DNA of 64,000 bases from Spirosoma foliorum (GTDB lineage Bacteria; Bacteroidota; Bacteroidia; Cytophagales; Spirosomataceae), in NCBI RefSeq assembly GCF_014117325.1, contig NZ_CP059732.1, forward strand, positions 1,860,001-1,924,000, in the 5' to 3' direction. The first letter of the stretch is position 1. The number at the start of each line of letters is the position of its first letter. The notes under the pieces were generated by a model, which saw nothing but the letters and a program-made list of their open reading frames with translations, did not search any database and was not told where the DNA came from. Made by a program: the position numbers and the translations under genes. Shown here piece after piece: positions 9,835-19,451 of the stretch.

Positions 9835-12339
9835 ATGAAAACCTATCTCATCACGTTTTTGCTTGTTTTCTTTTGTTTGAGCTATCTACAAGCACAAACG
9901 GTTATCAATCCTTATACCGCCAAAATTGATAGTATTCAACAATTATTGACTAAACGCCCTACCACCGACACACTACGTGTCATTCAACTAAATGACTTGG
10001 CGCAAGTTTGCTTCAGGGATTTACAATTTAAACGTGGGCTGTTGGCCGCCAAAGAGGCCCGTGCTTTGGCCAAAAAACTCAATTTTGAGCAAGGAGAAGG
10101 CCTTTTTTTAATGACCATGAGAGACTTTAATGATGATTCTTTCTTTTGGTTTTACTATAACTTTAAGGCAACCTGGTTTTATGTCGATAGACATGAGCCC
10201 GTTTCTACCATCACCTTTTCCGTTGCGTCACCGGCTCAAACTAAAGAGCCTGAAAAGTCAATTAAAGAGTTAAAAGCTGCCTTAGCCTACTTTGAACGAC
10301 ATCCTGATGCAGAAATAACAGCCAATATTCTTCAGCTTATCAGTTACAATTACCGAAATATTGATAAAGAGCAGGAAAGTATACGTTATTTGGACAAGGC
10401 ATTTACGAAATTTCTGCAAGCCAGGCTTCCCATGAACGCCTATTACCTACTGGCTTTTAAAAGTCAATTGTTAGAGACAAAAGGTAAAAAACAGGAAGCC
10501 AAACTAGCCCAACAGCAAGTAAATAAGTTTATAGTTGCCAATCCGGATCATCAAGAAACGGCCTTGCTTTATACAGGGGTATCTAATTTTTATTATGCAA
10601 AAAAAGATGTACCCTTGGCTTTTGAGGCCAACGCTAAAGCGAATTTGCTACTGGAGCGATTAGGCGAACAGCACCTTCGAATCCTTATTCTTGAACGATT
10701 AGCCTCCGTCTATTTTTATAGGTTAGATATACCTAATAAGGCCCTTGATTTTTATCTCAAGGAAACGGCCCTGGCAGAAGCCATCCATGATCAAAAAAAT
10801 TTAGCCTGGATCTATCATAAAGTGGCTTTCACGCTGATCAGATTAAAACGGTTTGAGGAGGCTGCCCATTATGCCGGTAAAGCAAAAAAAATCATAGACA
10901 GCTCCCCTGAATCTCTCTCGAAGAAAAAGGATGTAGCACAGCACTACGATGCACTCGGGCAGATTCTGATGGGAAACCACAAATACCGGGAAGCTATATC
11001 GAATTTTAAGCAGGCACTCCAAATAGACAGCAGTTTTACCACCATTGCTATTTACTTCAACATGTATATTGCCCAGTGTTATCAAAAGATGGGCAACCTT
11101 AACGAGAGTATTTCCTATGGTTTAGTAAGTTATGAAGATGCCGTCGCCAATCCCAACTCTGATGGGAATTATGTTATACCAAGAGTGTGCCGATTGCTTT
11201 TTGAAAACTATGACAGCTTGGGTAACACTTCACAGGCCTACAACTATTTAAAGATTGAATATGGATATCGGAAAGCCATCGAAGAACAAAATGCGACCAA
11301 TCGTTTGGCGGAAATGGAAATTCAGTCAATTGTTCAGAAAAGCGAACAAGCGCGTTTGTTGAAAGAAAAAGAAAATCAGAACCAACGTTGGTGGTTATTC
11401 AGTATTGCCGTTGCCCTGTTTTCAGCAATAGTATTGGCTGCCGTATTTTATCGAAATAACCTGCACAAACAAAAGGCAAACACCTTGTTGTATCGGCAGA
11501 AAGAAGAAATCGACTGCCAACGGGACAAAGCCGAAAATGCCCTCACCGAACTCAAAACCACTCAGCAACAACTCATTCAGAAAGAAAAGCTGGCCAGCTT
11601 AGGGGAACTGACGGCGGGTATTGCCCATGAAATTCAGAATCCCCTGAACTTCGTCAACAACTTTTCGGAAGTTTCAGCCGAACTGATTGAAGAACAAAAA
11701 GAAGCCCTGGCTAAAGGAGATACGGAAGAAGCCAAAGCTATTGCTGAAGACCTTTCCAGCAATCTGCAAAAGATCAACCACCACGGCGGCCGGGCCAGCA
11801 GCATTGTCAAAGGCATGCTCGAACACTCCCGCACCGAATCGGGCGAGAAACGGCCCACTAATCTTAACGCGCTGGCCGATGAATATCTCAAGCTGGCTTA
11901 TCATGGCCTAAAGGCAAAGGAAAAAAGCTTTACTTGTGAGTTAGTGACCGAGTTTGATCCGGCCTTGGGGCTAGTCAAACTAACTCCTCAGGAGATTGGA
12001 CGGGTATTGTTAAACCTCTACAACAACGCATTCTACGCTGTTGATGAACGAAAAAAGCAGTTTGATCCTGACTATAAACCAACCGTTAAGGTTCGAACAA
12101 AGTGGGGGTCGGATCAGGTTGAGATTCGGGTTTCAGACAATGGCATCGGCATTCCAGATTCGGTGAAAGCCAAAATCTTTCAGCCCTTTTTTACCACTAA
12201 ACCCACGGGTGAAGGCACTGGATTGGGTCTTTCGCTGAGCTACGATATTATTACTAAAGGGCATGGGGGAATGCTGATAATGGACAGTCAACAGAATCAA
12301 GGCACCGAGTTCACCATTAGCTTACCTACTAAAGCTTAA
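9835..12339 (+). CDS. TPR sensor histidine kinase (kinase 2)
   Basis: An 834-residue protein with a signal peptide ending LQAQ (about residue 21). Tetratricopeptide-like helical repeats follow to about residue 500 (for example AISNFKQALQIDSSF), then a single membrane helix (about 518-538), a short coiled coil and the shared core: H598 in AHEIQNPLNFVNNF, HHGGRASSIVKGMLEHSR, the N box NLYNNAFYAV and the glycine-rich ATP lid. The TPR region would sit in the periplasm. The sensor half is visibly richer in A and T than the kinase half, which suggests a mosaic gene. It starts one base after kinase 1 stops, so translation is probably coupled. There is no receiver domain. Confidence 0.9.
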   Translation: MKTYLITFLLVFFCLSYLQAQTVINPYTAKIDSIQQLLTKRPTTDTLRVIQLNDLAQVCFRDLQFKRGLLAAKEARALAKKLNFEQGEGLFLMTMRDFNDDSFFWFYYNFKATWFYVDRHEPVSTITFSVASPAQTKEPEKSIKELKAALAYFERHPDAEITANILQLISYNYRNIDKEQESIRYLDKAFTKFLQARLPMNAYYLLAFKSQLLETKGKKQEAKLAQQQVNKFIVANPDHQETALLYTGVSNFYYAKKDVPLAFEANAKANLLLERLGEQHLRILILERLASVYFYRLDIPNKALDFYLKETALAEAIHDQKNLAWIYHKVAFTLIRLKRFEEAAHYAGKAKKIIDSSPESLSKKKDVAQHYDALGQILMGNHKYREAISNFKQALQIDSSFTTIAIYFNMYIAQCYQKMGNLNESISYGLVSYEDAVANPNSDGNYVIPRVCRLLFENYDSLGNTSQAYNYLKIEYGYRKAIEEQNATNRLAEMEIQSIVQKSEQARLLKEKENQNQRWWLFSIAVALFSAIVLAAVFYRNNLHKQKANTLLYRQKEEIDCQRDKAENALTELKTTQQQLIQKEKLASLGELTAGIAHEIQNPLNFVNNFSEVSAELIEEQKEALAKGDTEEAKAIAEDLSSNLQKINHHGGRASSIVKGMLEHSRTESGEKRPTNLNALADEYLKLAYHGLKAKEKSFTCELVTEFDPALGLVKLTPQEIGRVLLNLYNNAFYAVDERKKQFDPDYKPTVKVRTKWGSDQVEIRVSDNGIGIPDSVKAKIFQPFFTTKPTGEGTGLGLSLSYDIITKGHGGMLIMDSQQNQGTEFTISLPTKA

Positions 12340-12348
12340 CCGTTCGTG

Positions 12349-14508
12349 ATGAAATCAATTCTACTCATTGGTTGCCTTTCTCTGATCATAATGACTGCAT
12401 GTGCGCAGTCTGCTTTTCGTATCGATAGCTTACCACAAGATGGTATTTTGCTGGATAAAGGCTGGAAATGGCATTTAGGCGATAATTCTGATTGGGCCAA
12501 ACCCGATTTTGATGATGCCCGCTGGGATACACTCAACCCGACTCGGGAAATAGCCCTGCTGCACCAACTGCCTCAGCAGGGAATTGGTTGGCTTCGCATC
12601 CGCCTGCATGTGGTTCCGCTGCTTCGGGGGAAGATAGTATGTCTGAGTACTATTCAGGTTGGGGCTACTGAACTGTTTCTGAATGGAACACAAGTAGCGG
12701 AGGAGGGAAAAATAGGGGCCAGCAAAAGAATTCAAGAAGCCACATTTACCCCCGTTTCCTCCATTGTATTAGGGCCAGATAGTGTGCAGGTTATTGCCGT
12801 TCGTTATGCGTTTGCAACAGACAGACTTTTTAGCATGGATAGACTTAATTCAACGCCGTTCTTTGGTGTGAGACTTTGTTCAGTTGACTACGCAACGAAT
12901 CGTAGAGAATTGTTAAAAAGTGTTTATGTATTGGAATACACCCTGTTCGGTATTTTTCTGGTGTTGGGCGTTTTACAACTCATTTTCTTTGTCTCTTCAC
13001 CTACCCTGTTTGCCCATTTATATTTTGGCTTATTCCTCATCGCTCAGGGAGCTACTCACTTCCTTGATGCCTTCACCAAAGACGGTCCTCCTGCGTTTTT
13101 AGCCGTCACAAGAATTATTCTTTTCAACGACTATTTTAACATTGTCTTTTGTCTAGCGGTTACATTCTCCGCTATCTTCTACCTGCTGGGCGTTTACGTG
13201 TATTTTAACCAACCTAAACGAGCCTTATTTTTCGTTACCGCTACGCTCACCTTAGCGACCATACCCACTTATTTGTTTTCGTTTCTTGACGCTCCGGGGC
13301 CATTTATGTGGGTGCTGGGCTTTATTGTCCCCTGGACTGACATCCTGCGGGTGGGTTTGGTTGCTGCCAGACAGCAAAAAGCAGGGGCAAAGCTGTTTAG
13401 CTTCTCCCACTCTATTCTATTGACGGCCTTTATTCTATACACGTTAGTTGCCTTTGTGCCCATGGCGCGCAGCATTCTAGGCGATTTAGGAGACGATCTG
13501 TTTACGATTAGTTTTCTGGTTCTGGCCCTCACCATCACACTCCTGCTCACGCAGGAACGTGCTAATACGAATCGCTTACTCCAAAAACAGCTGATTGATT
13601 TAGAAATACTTTCTCAAAAAAATATCGCTCAGGAGCAGGAAAAACAGCAACTTTTAGCCAATCAAAACCAGCTTTTAGAGCACCAGGTTGAAGCCCGCAC
13701 CGCTGAACTAAAAGCCTCTCAAACCCAACTCATCCAGAAAGAGAAACTCGCTAGTTTGGGTGAACTAACAGCAGGCATCGCCCACGAGATTCAGAACCCC
13801 CTCAACTTCGTCAACAACTTCGCCGAAGTAAGTAACGAATTGGTCAGCGAGTTGCGCGAAGAAGAAGCCAAGCCCAACCGCGACGACGAGTTGATTGCTG
13901 ACCTTTTTAAGAATCTAAGCAGCAACCTCCAAAAGATCAATCACCACGGCGGCAGAGCCAGCAGTATTGTCAAAGGCATGCTGGAGCACAGCCGTACCAG
14001 TTCGGGTGACAAGCAGCCCACCAACCTCAACGTCCTGGCGGATGAATACTTCAAGATTGCCTATCATGGTCAACGGGCAAAAGAGAAAACTTTTGACTGT
14101 GAGTTAATCACCGATTTTGACGCCACGGTAGGAAAGGTTGACCTGATTCCTCAGGACATGGGTCGGGTGTTATTGAACCTCTACAACAATGCCTTTTATG
14201 CGGTGAATGAGAGGGTTAAACAACGTACTAATGCCAACTCCAACTATCAGCCCAGGATTGAAGTCAGTACACAACGTAGTGAATCGGACGTGATAATCCG
14301 GGTTAAGGACAACGGCACCGGCATCCCTGAGTCGGTGACCGACAAAATCTTCCAGCCCTTTTTTACCACCAAACCCACGGGCGAGGGCACAGGCTTAGGG
14401 CTTTCGCTGAGCTATGACATTATTACCAAAGGGCATGGCGGAACACTCACTATGGAAAGTATAGTGGGTGAAGGAACGGAGTTTATCATTCGATTCTCTA
14501 CGAACTAA
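12349..14508 (+). CDS. 7TMR-DISM sensor histidine kinase (kinase 3)
   Basis: I prefer the ATG at 12349 over the GTG one codon earlier; the spacing to the previous gene is 9 bases. The protein has about 719 residues, with a signal peptide ending MTACAQ. A periplasmic beta-sandwich of the 7TMR-DISMED2 type (GWLRIRLHVV, ELFLNGTQV; about residues 25-185) is followed by seven hydrophobic segments (about 195-400), a coiled coil and the shared kinase core with H479 in AHEIQNPLNFVNNF. The ATPase motifs RVLLNLYNNAFYAV and TKPTGEGTGLGLSLSYD are intact. DISMED2 domains are thought to bind carbohydrates or similar small ligands; the ligand here is unknown. It is the third gene of the array. Confidence 0.9.
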   Translation: MKSILLIGCLSLIIMTACAQSAFRIDSLPQDGILLDKGWKWHLGDNSDWAKPDFDDARWDTLNPTREIALLHQLPQQGIGWLRIRLHVVPLLRGKIVCLSTIQVGATELFLNGTQVAEEGKIGASKRIQEATFTPVSSIVLGPDSVQVIAVRYAFATDRLFSMDRLNSTPFFGVRLCSVDYATNRRELLKSVYVLEYTLFGIFLVLGVLQLIFFVSSPTLFAHLYFGLFLIAQGATHFLDAFTKDGPPAFLAVTRIILFNDYFNIVFCLAVTFSAIFYLLGVYVYFNQPKRALFFVTATLTLATIPTYLFSFLDAPGPFMWVLGFIVPWTDILRVGLVAARQQKAGAKLFSFSHSILLTAFILYTLVAFVPMARSILGDLGDDLFTISFLVLALTITLLLTQERANTNRLLQKQLIDLEILSQKNIAQEQEKQQLLANQNQLLEHQVEARTAELKASQTQLIQKEKLASLGELTAGIAHEIQNPLNFVNNFAEVSNELVSELREEEAKPNRDDELIADLFKNLSSNLQKINHHGGRASSIVKGMLEHSRTSSGDKQPTNLNVLADEYFKIAYHGQRAKEKTFDCELITDFDATVGKVDLIPQDMGRVLLNLYNNAFYAVNERVKQRTNANSNYQPRIEVSTQRSESDVIIRVKDNGTGIPESVTDKIFQPFFTTKPTGEGTGLGLSLSYDIITKGHGGTLTMESIVGEGTEFIIRFSTN

Positions 14509-14517
14509 TCATTTAGT

Positions 14518-16593
14518 ATGAAAAGTCATTATCTGCTTTTACTATTGATTTTTAGCCCAATACAGACGATAGCCCAATCCACTAGTCGGGCCATTGACAG
14601 TCTGCGGAGAGAACTCTCAGAAGCTAAAACGGATACTGCCCGCATGTGGCTCATGACCGATTTGAGCATTAAGTATTTTGAGCGAAATTTCGACTCGGCC
14701 AGATACTATGCGGAGCAGGGAATTCAACTGGCGCATACGCTTGGTCACTTACGGGGCGAATTGAAAAGCCGGGTTCTATTGGGCCAAAGTTATTCCACAC
14801 GCGACATTCCGCATAGTATCCGAATCTATCTGCAAGCCTTGCAATTGGCTCAGCAAACAAATCAGATTGATGATCAAGGTCAGTGTTACTACGGTATCGG
14901 AATCTTATATGGCTTTCTGGAAAATTCCCCGCTGGCAATTAACAACTTTAAACAGGCTCATACCATTGGACTTAAGGTACATGACCAGGAGTTGGCATCC
15001 TTTGCAAGTGCGGAAGTGGGAGGAGCTTACGGGAGGATGCATAAAGTCGACTCGGCCCGCTACTATCTGACGCTGAGTGAACAGGAATACCCACCCATAC
15101 GGCTTTATCCTTTTCAAGTACTTTATTGGGCGCGAGTAGAAAAGGGTACTAACCCCACCCAGGCCGCTCAATTGTATCGTCGTAGTATTCAGGTTTTCAA
15201 AGCACAAAACGAATTACGCGGTTTAGGCTATGCCTATGGTGCATATGGGGAGTTTTTGCAGCAGCATAATCAACCTGATTCCAGCCTTTTACTGGCGAAA
15301 GCCAGCCTGCAAATCAGCCTAAAGCTAATCAACTACAGGGCTATACTTACCAGCAGCCAACTGCTGACTAACCTATATCAGGACTTGAATCGACCCGACA
15401 GTGCTTATAAGTACCAAAGTATTATGATCATCGCCCGCGATAGTTTGTTTAGTCAGCAAAAATTTAATCAGATCCAGACCACGCTGATAGAGGAACAGCA
15501 GCGAGTACAGCAATTGCAGGACGAAAAAAGTCTGTTTGAAAGCCGGGTCAAAATCTATGGATTGCTAGGTATGGTCGCCGTCTTGTTGTTATTGGCTGGG
15601 GTGTTTTACCGGAATAACCGACAGAAGCAAAAGGCGAATGAAGAGTTGCAGACGCTCAATCAGGAGGTGCAGCAGCAGAAAGAAGAGATTGAATCCCAGC
15701 GGGACTATCTGGAAGAAACCCTCACAGAACTCAAAAGCACCCAGGATCAACTCATCCAGAAAGAGAAACTGGCCAGCCTGGGCGAACTGACAGCGGGTAT
15801 TGCTCATGAGATTCAAAATCCCTTGAACTTCGTCAACAACTTCTCAGAAGTTTCCACCGAACTCATTGAAGAATTAAAGGAAGAGGTTCAAGCGGGTAAT
15901 ATAGATGAAGTTATGGCTATAACCGATGACCTGACCAGCAACCTCCACAAAATTAACCACCACGGCGGTCGTGCGAGCAGCATTGTCAAGGGCATGCTCG
16001 AACATTCCCGTACTGAATCCGGCGAGCGACGACCTACGGATCTCAACGCCCTGGCCGATGAATACCTCAAGATCGCCTACCACGGCCTTAGGGCTAAGGA
16101 TAAATCCAATTTCAACTGCGAGTTAGTGAACAATTTTGACCCAAGTCTGGATCTGGTGAACGTAGGCCCTCAAGAGATTGGGCGGGTGCTGTTGAATTTG
16201 TACAACAATGCCTTTTACGCTGTTTCGGAAAAGCAGAAAACAGCTCCAGCCGAGTTCAAACCCACAGTCACGGTCAGTACGCGACTGCTGTCCCATAGCA
16301 GCCCTGAAGGGGCGTCATCGCTAACCCAGTCTTCCGGGTTGGGAACGACCGGGATGGGATCGGTCGAAGAGCGGATTGAAATTCGTGTGCGCGACAATGG
16401 CACAGGCATTCCAGAATCCGTAAAATCCAAGATTTTTCAGCCTTTTTTTACCACCAAACCCACGGGTGAAGGCACAGGATTGGGTCTCTCGTTGAGTTAC
16501 GACATTATCACTAAAGGGCATGGCGGAAGCATGGCTGTCGAGAGTCAGCCAGGGCAAGGAACTCTTTTTACCATTCAATTACCTATCCGATAG
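14518..16593 (+). CDS. TPR sensor histidine kinase (kinase 4)
   Basis: A 691-residue protein with a signal peptide ending TIAQS (about residue 20). Periplasmic TPR-like repeats occupy about residues 30-320, followed by a membrane helix (about 345-364, YGLLGMVAVLLLLAGVFY), a coiled coil and the common kinase core with H430. DNA and protein of the dimerisation region are almost the same as in kinase 1 (both have ELIEELKEEVQAGN). The ATPase domain carries an extra Ser/Gly-rich stretch of about 25 residues (codons about 16285-16370) before the DNGTGIPES motif, which the sister kinases lack. The start codon lies 9 bases after kinase 3 stops. It has no receiver domain. Confidence 0.9.
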   Translation: MKSHYLLLLLIFSPIQTIAQSTSRAIDSLRRELSEAKTDTARMWLMTDLSIKYFERNFDSARYYAEQGIQLAHTLGHLRGELKSRVLLGQSYSTRDIPHSIRIYLQALQLAQQTNQIDDQGQCYYGIGILYGFLENSPLAINNFKQAHTIGLKVHDQELASFASAEVGGAYGRMHKVDSARYYLTLSEQEYPPIRLYPFQVLYWARVEKGTNPTQAAQLYRRSIQVFKAQNELRGLGYAYGAYGEFLQQHNQPDSSLLLAKASLQISLKLINYRAILTSSQLLTNLYQDLNRPDSAYKYQSIMIIARDSLFSQQKFNQIQTTLIEEQQRVQQLQDEKSLFESRVKIYGLLGMVAVLLLLAGVFYRNNRQKQKANEELQTLNQEVQQQKEEIESQRDYLEETLTELKSTQDQLIQKEKLASLGELTAGIAHEIQNPLNFVNNFSEVSTELIEELKEEVQAGNIDEVMAITDDLTSNLHKINHHGGRASSIVKGMLEHSRTESGERRPTDLNALADEYLKIAYHGLRAKDKSNFNCELVNNFDPSLDLVNVGPQEIGRVLLNLYNNAFYAVSEKQKTAPAEFKPTVTVSTRLLSHSSPEGASSLTQSSGLGTTGMGSVEERIEIRVRDNGTGIPESVKSKIFQPFFTTKPTGEGTGLGLSLSYDIITKGHGGSMAVESQPGQGTLFTIQLPIR

Positions 16594-16604
16594 CTCCTTC
16601 TTTT

Positions 16605-18755
16605 ATGAAAACTCTGGTAGCTTTTTTACTCGTTAGTCTCTGCCTGACTCCCTGCTTGGCTCAGGATACAACCCTTACCCTGACTAATCGGATGTTTTCG
16701 TCGGATCAACTCATCAATCTATCAACAATGCGGGACTGGGTATTTAAAGCGGGGCAGAATCCAGGCTGGGCCAGTCCGGCACTGAACACCACAAGTTGGA
16801 CCAAACGCAGACCGAGTGATTTATCGATCAAAGATGCCGATAAGACCGGACGGGCTGAAGGTTGGTTTCGATGCCGCATTCGGCTGGATTCCACCTTTGA
16901 GGGCATGCAGTTAGGCGTATTCAGCTATTGCTGGGCGGCTGTTGACCTGTATGTCGATGGCCGGCTGATCACCTCGTTTGGTAACACAGGCGCCAACGGC
17001 AGACCCTATGCCGAGCACTACCCCTATTATCAAAAAGCGGCTCCATTTGACTTAACCACTGGACAGGATCACCTAATTGCGCTGCATGTTGTCGATTATG
17101 TCTCCCCCTTCTCGAAAAACCAATTGAAAGCTCAATTGGAGGGTGGAACCAGTAAAATCATCCGAATCGTTGGCCCTAAGACATTTAATTGGCTACACGT
17201 TAATGCCCGACTTTCTCCTGTTTACTCTGCCATATGGTTGACCGTATCGTTTCTGTTGGCCACCCTGTTCTGGCTACTGGTTTTTCAGAATTTGTATGAA
17301 AGGTCTTTAATCCGATTACTGGCTATCGGCGAAACTCTCCTTGTATTTGCTAGTATAGGGTTAATGATGGAGGTATTGGAACCTGCGTTTATCTATGAAG
17401 TAATCGTTTACCGTATATCAGGTGTATTATTGGGCGTCGCCATTGCTTTTCTACCCATCACATTACTACGTGTCTTAAACTATCCCTCATCCCGGCGAAT
17501 CGATAGCTTTATCATTGGAATTTCAGTGCTTGGAAGCAGCTTGACAGCGTATACCAATACTGGTTTACCTAGTTCCTTGGCTACTGTTTTGCAGTTCCTT
17601 TTTTTCTTTGCACTGTTGATATGGGCCAGGAAAAAAATAAAAGGGGCATTGTGGGCTATTGTAACAGGCGCTTTTCTGACGATTGCCTTTGCGCTGGGAT
17701 ATGCCATATTACAACTATCCAGTTTCTTTAATCCTCACCTTGGCTATGCAGCAACGGGTTTCTTTCTATCCCTTCCCCTTTCCTTTTTGGTTTATATCGC
17801 ACTACGTTTCAAAGAAATTGTAGCTGAAGATCGAGCGAAAGCAGTCGCCGTCGTACAGATAACCGAAGAGAAACGCCAACTCTTAGCTACCCAGAATCAG
17901 CGTTTGGAGCAGCAGGTTGAAACGCGCACGGCCCAACTGAACCAATCCCTCATCGACCTTCGCGCCACCCAAGCCCAACTTATTCAAAAAGAGAAACTGG
18001 CCAGCCTGGGCGAACTAACAGCAGGTGTAGCTCACGAGATTCAGAACCCCTTGAATTTCGTCAATAATTTCGCCGAAGTCAGTACCGAACTGATTGATGA
18101 GCTTAAGGAAGGACCATTCCAGAAACTGCCTGACTCTGAAAAAGGCTATGCGGACGAGATCCTGGGCGATCTCAGCAGCAATCTGCAAAAGATCAATCAT
18201 CACGGCGGACGAGCCAGCAGTATCGTCAAGGGCATGCTCGAACATAGCCGCACTGAATCCGGCGAGCGACGTCCTACGGATCTTAACGCCCTGGCTGATG
18301 AGTACCTCAAGATCGCTTATCACGGTTTGAGAGCCAAAGACAAGGACTTTAACGCTGACCTGAAAACGAACTTCATGACTGATTTGGGGCGCATCGAGGT
18401 GGTTCCCCAGGAGATTGGGCGGGTGCTGTTAAACCTGTACAACAACGCCTTCTATGCCGTAATCAAGAAACAGAAACTAGCCCCGTCAGGCTATCAACCA
18501 ACCGTCACGGTCAGCACCCATCAGTTTAATGGGCAACTACAGATCCGGGTTAGCGACAACGGTACGGGCATGCCCGAGTCGGTGAAAGCCAAGATTTTTC
18601 AGCCCTTTTTCACCACTAAACCCACAAGCGAAGGCACAGGGCTCGGGCTGAGTTTGAGTTATGACATTGTCACCAAAGGACACGGGGGCACCCTGACCGC
18701 CGAAAGTGAACCCAATCAGGGAACCGTTTTTACCATTGCCTTACCACTAACTTAA
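16605..18755 (+). CDS. 7TMR-DISM sensor histidine kinase (kinase 5)
   Basis: A 716-residue protein with a signal peptide ending PCLAQ (about residue 20). A DISMED2-like beta-sandwich (GWFRCRIRLD, VDLYVDGRLITSFG; about 25-195) is followed by seven membrane segments (about 205-400), a coiled coil and the shared core with H477 in AHEIQNPLNFVNNF. The ATP lid reads TKPTSEGTGLGLSLSYD, one Gly-to-Ser change relative to its sisters. The HisKA-ATPase linker (GPFQKLPDSEKGYADEILGD) resembles that of the frameshifted sixth kinase more than its operon neighbours, so the core lineages are mixed. It is the last kinase before the lone receiver, with 15 bases between them. Confidence 0.9.
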   Translation: MKTLVAFLLVSLCLTPCLAQDTTLTLTNRMFSSDQLINLSTMRDWVFKAGQNPGWASPALNTTSWTKRRPSDLSIKDADKTGRAEGWFRCRIRLDSTFEGMQLGVFSYCWAAVDLYVDGRLITSFGNTGANGRPYAEHYPYYQKAAPFDLTTGQDHLIALHVVDYVSPFSKNQLKAQLEGGTSKIIRIVGPKTFNWLHVNARLSPVYSAIWLTVSFLLATLFWLLVFQNLYERSLIRLLAIGETLLVFASIGLMMEVLEPAFIYEVIVYRISGVLLGVAIAFLPITLLRVLNYPSSRRIDSFIIGISVLGSSLTAYTNTGLPSSLATVLQFLFFFALLIWARKKIKGALWAIVTGAFLTIAFALGYAILQLSSFFNPHLGYAATGFFLSLPLSFLVYIALRFKEIVAEDRAKAVAVVQITEEKRQLLATQNQRLEQQVETRTAQLNQSLIDLRATQAQLIQKEKLASLGELTAGVAHEIQNPLNFVNNFAEVSTELIDELKEGPFQKLPDSEKGYADEILGDLSSNLQKINHHGGRASSIVKGMLEHSRTESGERRPTDLNALADEYLKIAYHGLRAKDKDFNADLKTNFMTDLGRIEVVPQEIGRVLLNLYNNAFYAVIKKQKLAPSGYQPTVTVSTHQFNGQLQIRVSDNGTGMPESVKAKIFQPFFTTKPTSEGTGLGLSLSYDIVTKGHGGTLTAESEPNQGTVFTIALPLT

Positions 18756-18770
18756 CTAACTCCATACACC

Positions 18771-19154
18771 ATGACCATTCTTGTCGTTGATGATGAGCTT
18801 GATATAAAAGACCTGTTTCAACAACGGTTTCGCCGGGAAATCCGCTCCCAGACGCTGCACTTTGCCTTTGCTCACTCAGCACAGCAGGCGATGGATTATC
18901 TGAACCAGCATGGTGGGAAAGATGTGTTGATTCTATCCGACATCAACATGCCCGGTATGAGTGGACTCGACCTGCTGCGTCGGGTGCGGTCTGACTATCC
19001 CCTGCCTCCTCCACCCGTAATTATGATGATCACGGCCTATGGCGATGCACCCAGTTACCAGCAGGCGATGACCGAAGGAGCCAATGATTTTCTGAGCAAA
19101 CCCATCGATTTTGAGCAGCTGAGAGCTAAACTCCAACCGTTTGTGGGTCAATAA
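18771..19154 (+). CDS. Stand-alone response regulator receiver (no output domain)
   Basis: The 127-residue protein is a single REC domain. The acidic pair D7-D8 follows strand 1, phosphoacceptor D57 lies in ILSDINMPG, the switch Thr lies in ITAYGD and the conserved Lys in FLSKPIDF. There is no DNA-binding or enzymatic domain, so it acts through protein contacts, as CheY- or Spo0F-like proteins do. It is the last gene of the five-kinase operon and the only receiver in it, making it the likely common target of those kinases (inference). Its sequence (DIKDLFQQRFRREI) is closest in this window to the first receiver of the hybrid encoded next (DLEDLFKQHFRRQI). Confidence 0.93.
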   Translation: MTILVVDDELDIKDLFQQRFRREIRSQTLHFAFAHSAQQAMDYLNQHGGKDVLILSDINMPGMSGLDLLRRVRSDYPLPPPPVIMMITAYGDAPSYQQAMTEGANDFLSKPIDFEQLRAKLQPFVGQ

Positions 19155-19238
19155 ATCAACCCGTCAATCAAACTGATCGATTCAGTTGCCAGCGATCCAC
19201 AGCCTCGTCCCCAACGCACGATCAATTAACGTTCGAGG

Positions 19239-19258
19239 CAGTCAAACCTTTTTGACTG
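19239..19258. terminator. Short hairpin after the kinase array
   Basis: CAGTCAAA at 19239-19246 pairs perfectly with TTTGACTG at 19251-19258 across a CCTT loop. It lies 85 bases after the lone receiver and before the promoter of the hybrid gene, so it plausibly ends the operon transcript. Confidence 0.55.
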
Positions 19259-19386
19259 GCTGTACTGAGATTACTGACTAATTAGTAGGTAATTTCTTGA
19301 TAATCAGTATTTATCAAAACGGTTACTAGATTGATTATTTAGTGATCTATTGGTCAATGAACTTCTGCAAGCCATTAAATTATGGC

Positions 19387-19416
19387 TTGCATTCCTGGGC
19401 AACGGAATTATTTTTG
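19387..19416 (+). promoter_or_regulatory. Bacteroidota-type promoter of the hybrid regulator
   Basis: TATTTTTG at 19409-19416 matches the -7 consensus TAnnTTTG exactly. TTG at 19387-19389 lies 19 bases upstream, the expected spacing for the -33 element. Transcription would start near 19424, just before the ATG at 19452. This also argues against any start codon upstream of the promoter. Confidence 0.65.
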
Positions 19417-19451
19417 TAGAGCTAACCACTCCACAAAATAACCTTCCCTGT

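Noticed and set aside
19350..19451. N-terminal extension of the hybrid regulator from a TTG
   Set aside because: An exact TAnnTTTG promoter at 19387-19416 lies within the extension, and the receiver domain starts normally at the ATG 19452.
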